30,560 nucleotides of DNA from JAGNEJ01 sp043757865 (GTDB lineage Bacteria; Verrucomicrobiota; Verrucomicrobiia; Verrucomicrobiales; V1-33). The stretch is from contig JAYVOP010000071.1 of NCBI GenBank assembly GCA_043757865.1, positions 1 through 30,560 on the forward strand, written 5' to 3'. This document shows, one piece after another, positions 7,066-14,800 of the stretch; position 1 is the first letter of the stretch; every line of letters begins with the position of its first letter. The position numbers were made by a program, and so were the translations under genes. The notes under the pieces were generated by a model. It saw nothing but the letters and a program-made list of their open reading frames with translations, searched no databases and was not told where the DNA came from.

Positions 7066-8661
7066 TTACTTCTCGATGAGGGATTCTTTCTGCAAACGGC
7101 TGAAGGTATCCGTGATGGATTGGGTTAGTTTGGGGCCGGATTCTTCCGCTAGATTGAGGCTCATCCAGCGCATGCCATCACGCTCTTCAGTGAAATATTG
7201 CTTCTGAATGTTGGCGGGCATGGCCGCGGCGTATTCGGTTCTAACGCCAATTTTCAGATTGGATTGCAGGGTGTAAGACCGCGTGGGCAGGCCCTCAAGG
7301 CCGTCCATGAGTTTGGCGGCTTTGACGGTTTCCAGTCCCGTGAGTGCGCCTTGCACGCGGATGCCATCGCAGTCGAGATTCAGGTTCGTGATGCGCATTT
7401 CACCTTCGCTAGTTTCCAGATCAAAGGAGCCAGAGGTGGCGCGAGGTTGGGCCAACCCTGCGGCCCCGGAGACGACGTAGAGACTGCGGAAGAGGGGGAT
7501 GTTCTTGAGCCAAGCCACCCCGGGGATGGGGGGCTCTAGACCAGTTCCAGAGCTCTTGCTGGGTAGGTCTTTGGCAGAGGGTATGAGCTTGGCGTGGAGT
7601 TTGATCTGGATGCCCTTGGCGCGATTAATGGTGCCGGTGAGCGTGCCTTCGAGGTCTGCACTAGCATCAAAGTAGTTACTAAAACTGGGCGGGGCGAAGG
7701 ACTTCAGGTCCACCGCATGAGCGCGGAGATTGCAGTCGAACTCAGGCAACTCCCCCAAGGACATCGCTCCGGTTAGCTCAAAAACTTCTCCGCCTGCGCG
7801 AGTGAATTTAGCTTCTTTAAAGAGCAGCTTGTCTTCCACCGTGGCCTCAAGCTTTTTCACTTTCAATCCGGTTAGCCAGTTTTGAGTCAGCTCGCCATCG
7901 GTCGCGGTAAAGGTCCAGCCGCCATTGCGATTCGGTTCCAGAGTGCTGTTAGCGTTATCGAGTTTGCCTGCGGTGGTTTTCGTGTAGCCCCATTTGAGGT
8001 TCAGTTGTTTGACATCGTAGGCACCGATGGTTAGCTCGCGGAAATCGGGCTTGAATCCGAAGCCCGCCGTCTTCAGCAGCGCCTGCGTTGGGCGCTGGGC
8101 GCTGCTAGTTTTCGCGCCTCCCAGGCGGTCAATGGTGGAAGCGGGGGAGCCGTCCGGGGTGGCTTTTTGTGGGGGATTATACGAGCCGGAGCGTAGGCTG
8201 AGATTGAGTTCGTTAATCAGCAGCCGATCAAGGTGCCAGTCCGTGCGCAGGAATTGATTTCCCAGATCGAACTGGATGTTATAAGCATCTAGACGGTTAA
8301 AGAAGCTGCCCTCAGCACCGTCCGCACCGAGCGCTTTGATGGAGCATTCGTTGGTCCAGATGGAGGCAGAGGTAGCGCCACAAGTCACCTGGGTGGCATT
8401 GTAGCGCTGGGACACTTCTTCGGCTAGGTGCGCTTGGAAACCAGATGTGCGCAGGCGGGATTTTATGGACACATAACCCACCAATGCGGTCACCCCCACC
8501 ACTAAACTAACCCGCCACAGATACCCCCACAACTGGCCATACCAGGGGGCATCATGGGGTGGATGCACGATGCGGCTGCGCATCTGATTAATCAAGGACC
8601 GCTGGGCGGCCCATTCATTCATCATTTGGCTATGGGACTTTTTCTGGGTGGGTTTGCTCAT
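7066..8661 (-). CDS. Membrane-anchored AsmA-like protein of unknown function
   Basis: The 531-residue product has a short basic cytoplasmic start, one membrane helix at about residues 48-67 (VSLVVGVTALVGYVSIKS) and a large outer region. That region is built of short beta-strand-like stretches with alternating hydrophobic residues and Gly/Asp turns, for example FDASADLEGTLTGTINRA and LNLDCDGIRVQGALTG, which resembles AsmA/TamB-type proteins of the cell envelope. Two cysteines (CGATSASIWTNEC) near residue 95 could form a disulfide. The assignment is by style only and I cannot name a specific family. The 163 bases between this start and the end of the giant gene upstream contain no terminator I can see, so read-through is possible. 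The start is preceded by CCGCTCCCCATACC. Confidence 0.75.
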   Translation of the reverse strand: MSKPTQKKSHSQMMNEWAAQRSLINQMRSRIVHPPHDAPWYGQLWGYLWRVSLVVGVTALVGYVSIKSRLRTSGFQAHLAEEVSQRYNATQVTCGATSASIWTNECSIKALGADGAEGSFFNRLDAYNIQFDLGNQFLRTDWHLDRLLINELNLSLRSGSYNPPQKATPDGSPASTIDRLGGAKTSSAQRPTQALLKTAGFGFKPDFRELTIGAYDVKQLNLKWGYTKTTAGKLDNANSTLEPNRNGGWTFTATDGELTQNWLTGLKVKKLEATVEDKLLFKEAKFTRAGGEVFELTGAMSLGELPEFDCNLRAHAVDLKSFAPPSFSNYFDASADLEGTLTGTINRAKGIQIKLHAKLIPSAKDLPSKSSGTGLEPPIPGVAWLKNIPLFRSLYVVSGAAGLAQPRATSGSFDLETSEGEMRITNLNLDCDGIRVQGALTGLETVKAAKLMDGLEGLPTRSYTLQSNLKIGVRTEYAAAMPANIQKQYFTEERDGMRWMSLNLAEESGPKLTQSITDTFSRLQKESLIEK

Positions 8662-8824
8662 GGTATGGGGAGCGGGAGTCTAGGAGTCTCCGCTGGTTTG
8701 ACCAGTGAAAAAAATCTGTCCTCCGGTCCGGTGGCGCGCGATCCCCATCCCTCACTTTTATGGTCAGTTCACAAACGATCTACGATGTCGAGTTCTGCGC
8801 GAGAGTAACCGCCGACTTTGGCGC

Positions 8825-11800
8825 CTACCGCACCGCGTGGGTGCGGAAGAAGCGGCGGGGGGTGCTGCTGATGGGTTGGCTGTCGCGCACGGTTAGGTTG
8901 GTGGCGGTGTTGGTGATTATCACCAATCCATTGGCGCTCCAACTGGTGGCGGAGAGGTCATTGCTGGCTTCGATGTTGATGCTGGTGTCGGTGGCGGCGG
9001 GGTTCTTGGGCACGGTTAAGGTGAAATATTTTTGACCGCCCACATCCGTGGTACTGACCAGCTCGGAGCTGGAGTTGGCGGTGCGGGGAGCGGTGCCGAG
9101 CGCGTATTCCAGGAGGTTGTCCAAGCCGTCGTGATCGGGGTCGGCAGACATGCCTGCATTGGCATCGGTGGGACCGCCGGGGAAGTTAGCCACTTGCCAC
9201 AGTGTGTAGGGCGTGAGGGTGAAGTTTAAGTCAGCAAACGAGGTGGCAAGGCCATCATTGGCGGATAAACGCAGGGTATAGTTTCCGGCAGTGGCGGTAA
9301 AGTTAGCAGAGGTCAGCAAGGCAGCGGTATTGCCAAACGTGACCGGACTAGCAGCGACCACCGTGGACCATGCGGTGGTAAATGGAGCTGGCAAACCATC
9401 GTCCGTGACAGAGCCTGTGAGGCTGAGCGGAGGCAATGGCACGGCGGGCGTGGTGCCAGCATTTACGATCGGAGCGCGTTGCAGAGGCACGATCGTCAGC
9501 TTCGTAAATTGCACCGTATTGAAGCCCACACCGGCTCCATTGCAGACGGAAAGTCCGGCCATGACGGTGGGCGTCAGGAAAACGGAACGCGGTTGGCCTA
9601 ACTGCGCCCAGGTGGCGGGCACGCCGGAGTTATCCGCTGCGTGCAGGGCGGTGATTTGGTTGCCATTGCGGATGAATCGCAGCCAATGTTTCTTTTGCGT
9701 AATGCCATTCAGCCCGCTGGTGCTGCCCTTGGAGTTCGTGCGCCAGACAAAGCTGGAGTAGGCACCAAAGGGATTCCGACCTACGAAGGCCATCGGGCCA
9801 TCGTCCATGCTATCGCGAATCATGATGCCGCTGTAGGCACTGTCCGCCCCAGACGTAGCATCCAGTTGCAACACCGTGAGGACGAAATCGCCCGTGACAC
9901 TCTGCCCACGGAAGATGCTCTTACTATCTAGGCCTCCGGGTTGGCCGTTCATTAAATGGATGTCCGTGGCTGCGGTGTAACTGTAAGTGCCGACCTGCGT
10001 GGCATCGCCAAAGTCTTCCACTAGCTCTGCCGGGCCGCTGGCAGCGGGCGTTAGGGCTACGTTATCGAAGTTAGCCGTGGCGGCTACGGTATCATTTCCA
10101 CTGGCACACGTGAGGCTATAATCCGCCCCCGCATCCATGGCGATGACCGTCGGCGTGCCGATGGTGACCCACGCACCGGGCGCTCCGCTAACATCTGGTG
10201 CATAGGAAGCGGTCACCATATTGGTAGCGGCCACGCGGTCTAGTTTCAGCCACAGGGGCAGGTTCAGGGCCGCTACACTCACGGAAGTATCCACCGTGTT
10301 ATTGGTAATCCGGGGGCGGAACCGCAGCGTCTTGGTGTTGTTAGTATAACTAAGCACCGCGCGTCGCGCATAGCGATGCATGCTGTCCCGCACGCTCAGA
10401 CCAGCCTCGGCGGCGGTCTGGCTGTTGATATTCATCGCAGTTAGGCGTGTCACGATGCTGCCATCTCCATTGATTGTTCGTGTTAGCGCATGGGCGCGAT
10501 CCGAGTTCGTGGCCCAGCCAATCCCTGCGCCACTGAGCACCCATCCCGGGCCCACCTGACCAGAGAAACCGCGTAATGTCGGCGGCCCGATGTCTGCGCT
10601 GATCCAGTCTGCCACCGTGCTAGCCGTGGGGGAGCCTACCACGATGGAGATCTGATCCGAGACGGAAAATTGCCCATCATAGGCGGTCACTTTTATCAAA
10701 TAAGTCCCCGCCGCGCTGAACGTAGCGGACGTCTTTCCATCCGCACTCACTGCTGGCGTAAACGTCACTGTCCCCGGCCCCGTGACCGCACTCCAGGTGG
10801 CCGTCAGCGCTTGTGGCAGGCCGTCGTCCGCCATCGTGGCCGTCAGTATCAAACCATTTCCCGGAGCCACCACCACGCCCTGTGCGCTGGGGGAACTGAT
10901 GAAGATCGTCGGCGGAATATCGTTGTCCACCAGCGTCACACTAGCATAACTGCTGCCGTCGATGTCATAAGACCCCGTGCTCATCTGCACGATTACCACC
11001 TCGTCTCCCTCAATGGCGGTATCATTCACGGGCAGCACGGTAATGGTGCGACTAGCCTGCCCCGCGCTAAGCACGAAGCTGGTGATGCTAGCGGGATTGG
11101 TGGTGTAATCCGTGGTGCCAGTGGCGGTGCCAGTGACCGTTAAATTTACCGTTAGGGCAGCCGTTGTGCTGCCCGTGCGGGAAACGGTAAAGATCCCACT
11201 GGCCCCTCCTTCCACGGCGTTTGGCGTGGTGGCCACGATGGAGACGGCATTGCGATCATCATCTAAAATGGACAACGTGACCGCCGCTGGCGTGCCGATC
11301 ACATAGCCACCAGCAGCCAACGTGAGCACGACAGTTTCCGTGCCTTCCACCGCCGTTTCTTGCACGGCGGTCATCGTTTGCGTGATGCTTGTTTGCCCGG
11401 TAGGGATCACGGCTAGGCCCGTGGTGCCGTAGTAATCTGACAAATAAGTGGCCGTGCCACTGCGCGTGTAGTTCACCGTCAGATCAGCCGTGGTGGCTCC
11501 CGTGCGCGTGAACGTGACGGTGGCGGTATCGCCACTTTCAGCGGCGGTGGGGTCACTGCTGCTGATGGTCACCACGGTCGTATCCTCATCCGTAATGGTC
11601 AAGGTATGTGCACTCAGACTGCCGAGCACCGCCTCCACTGGCGCAGTTAAGGTGATGATGACCGTCTCCGCACTTTCCGCCACGGCATCATCCAAAATAC
11701 TCACCGGCACCTGCGCCACCGTTTGCCCTGGCGCAAAGGTCAACGTGCCACTGGCCAAGGTGAAATCACTGCCGGCCACTGCGGTGCCTGCGGTAATGTC

Positions 11801-14800
11801 GTAATTTACCGTCACGCTGGAGGCACTCACGCTGCTCAGGGAAACAGCCAGAGAGGCAGATCCGCTGGCTTCCAGCACATTGCTGCTAGCCCCACTGAAG
11901 CCTACAGACGGCAGCAGTGGCGGCGTGTCATCATCGCTGATGAGATAGGCAAATTGACTGTTGGTGCCCAGCTTGGCACCATTTGGATTCCGCAACGTCA
12001 CGATGACCGTTTCGTCCGGTTCTGGGATGGTATCGTTGATGATGGTGAGCGGAATATTTAAAGTCGTGGTCCCTGCTGGAAAAGTGAGGATGCCTGCGGG
12101 CAACGTGAAATCTATCCCCGTGCCATAAGCCGTGTCTGGGCTGGTATGCCGCCAGAGGAATTGCGGAGGGGTTCCGGCGGCTAGGCCCACGAAGGCCATG
12201 CGCGCGCGGCGGTCGAAAGTCTGCCGCAGCATCAAGCCTGCGCGCAAGCTGCCGGGGCCGCTCGTGTTCAGAATGCGTGCTGTCAGCGTGAAATCGCCCG
12301 TGATCGTTTGGCTGGAGAAATAGCCGTCATCGCCCGTGCCGCTATAGCCATCGCCCGATGCGGTTAGGGTGTAAATGCCCGCACTCTGCGCATCCGTCCC
12401 CTGAGTGGCGCTGAGCCCCACCGTGCGGCCTAACAGCGTGCCCAGTGGGCCGGGCGTCAGCGTTACATTATCAAACTGCGCAGTCGCCAACGAGCCTTCG
12501 GTAAAGGATGACAACGCCAACCCGGCTTCCACATCCGTGCCCATGGCCAGCGGCAACGTGGTGCCGATCTGCGCCCACGCCGTGCCGTCTTGCGATTGGT
12601 AAACACTGACATTTCCCGCCGCGCGTTGCAGCCGCAACCAGACTGGCGGCCCAGCGGTTAGGGCGACCTTGGCATCTGTAGCGGAGGTGGCCGTGCGCGT
12701 GTGGTGTTCAAAGCCAGAGGTGGGAGTGGCTCCCATGATGCTGCGGGCAGAAGTATTGCCCGTGGTCTCGCGGATCATCACGCTGGCGGTGGCCAGGGCG
12801 TTGGTATTCGTTTGGGAAAGCACGCGCGCGGTGATCGTGCAGTCCGTGCTATTGGTGATCGGCCACCACGTGGCGTAGCCCTGATCCGTGGTGCCTTCCA
12901 CATTATCTCCCGCACCTACGATCGTGTAAATAGTGCCCGCCACGTTGGCGGATCCGGCCAATGCCGTCGTGCCCACCAGTCCACTGGTTCGCGTGCCTTG
13001 CGTGCCGCCAGCAGTTAGGCCTGTGATGCTCACATTATCAAACGTAGCCGTGCTAGCCGTAGCGGTGTTATAAGAATTCACGATCAAGCCCGCTAGATAA
13101 CTCGTGCTAGCCATCGGGATCGTCTGCGTGCTGACCACCGTCCACGTCACCCCATCTGGGGAAATAGAACCAGTGAAGGTGGAGCCAGCCCGCACGCTGC
13201 GCACCCAGTAAGGCAAGGGTCCGGGCGTGGTGCCATTCACCGTAGCCGTGTCGTGCGTGCTGTGATCCACGAGGTATTCCACCGTGATGGGAGCCGCGCC
13301 TGCAGCACTCAAAGTCACGGGAATATTGACCGTGCCCGCGCTTTCCTGCGCAGCGGCACTCACGTTAGGGAAGCCCACGCTGAGCGTCGGAGATTCATCA
13401 TCGGTGATGTAATACGTCGCTGGTCCGGTGCGACTGTAAGCGCCAGCGGCCAGGGACATGATGACCGTTTCCGTGCCCTCGGCTAACGTATCATTGATCG
13501 GCGTGATCTGCACTTCCACGCCACTAGCACCAATCGGAATCACCGCCGAGCCGCTGGGGGCCGTGTAATCCACGCCACTGGTGGCGGTGCCAGAGAGCGT
13601 GTAATTAACCGTTAGGGCCGCCGTCGTCGTGCCCGTGCGAGACAGGTAGAATGGGCCGCCGGTGCTGTTCTCAGCGAAGGCGGGCGGGTAATCACTATCA
13701 CTCGCATCCACATAAACGGTGGGTCCGTCATCATCCCGCAGTTGCATCAGCGCGGTGGAAGAAGGCGCGTAGATCTGATAGTTCACGCTTGGCGTGATGG
13801 TGAGAATGATGGTTTCCAGATCCTCCAGCAGCGCATCATTGATCGGCGTCACACTGACATCCACCGTGTTCAAGCCGCTGCCCGGAATAGAAACCGTGCC
13901 GCTCAGCGGAGTGAAGTCTGTGCCGCTAGTGGCCGTGCCGCTGATGGTATAATTCACCGTGACTGCGGCCACTGATGAGCCGGTTAGGGAGAAATGGAAT
14001 TTCCCCACTGTGGGCGACGTGCCTTCCGTGGCATTCGTCGTCGTGCTGACCTCCACATACGGCGGATCGCCTGCATCGTTGATGGTAATGGTGGCGGAGT
14101 TGTCTGGGCCTAACTGGTAGTTCGTAGGTCCCGCCCCTAACTGGATACGGGCGGTCTCTGGGGCTTCGCCCAGGCCATCCCAACGCGGCATGATCGTGAC
14201 CGCGCCACTGCTCTGGCCTGCAGGAATAACGAGCACGCCGGGCAGCGCCTCATAGTCCACGCCATGCAGAGCCGTGGCTCCACTGGTGCTGCCCGCCATG
14301 GCATAGTAAATGGTGAGCGGCAGGGTGGTATCGCCCGTGCGAGTGACCAAGAATGTGGCCGTGTCCGCAGCGGTGCCAGCAATGCTCAGATTCCGCTCTG
14401 TGGCCACCGCGTCGGTGGCGATGACGTTGACGATTTGGAGGTCATCATCCACCACGGAAACTGTGGCCGTGACGGCTCCGGGGTCAGTCACGTAGGCCGC
14501 GTGGTTGCTCAGCGTCAGCACCACCGTTTCAATTTTCTCGGACGCACTATCATTGATGGACGCAATGTTTACGGCCGCTTCCGACGCGCCGACGGGAATG
14601 CTCACATTTCCCGTTAGGGAGGTGTAGTCCGCGCCAGCCGTAGCGGTGCCCGCCACACTGTAGTTCACTGTGAGAGCCGCCGTGGTGGCACCCGTGCGCA
14701 GCACCCGCACGGTGGCGGGCGTAGCCGTGCCTTCAATGGTCTTGGCCAAGCCGACTTGGAGGCTAACGCGTGGTAATAAGGTATCATTATCGTCTATGGT

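Noticed and set aside
8693..8705. CTGGT-TTG-ACCAG hairpin near an A7 run, as a terminator of the giant gene
   Set aside because: On the minus strand the T run comes before the stem, not after it, so it cannot act as an intrinsic terminator for that gene.
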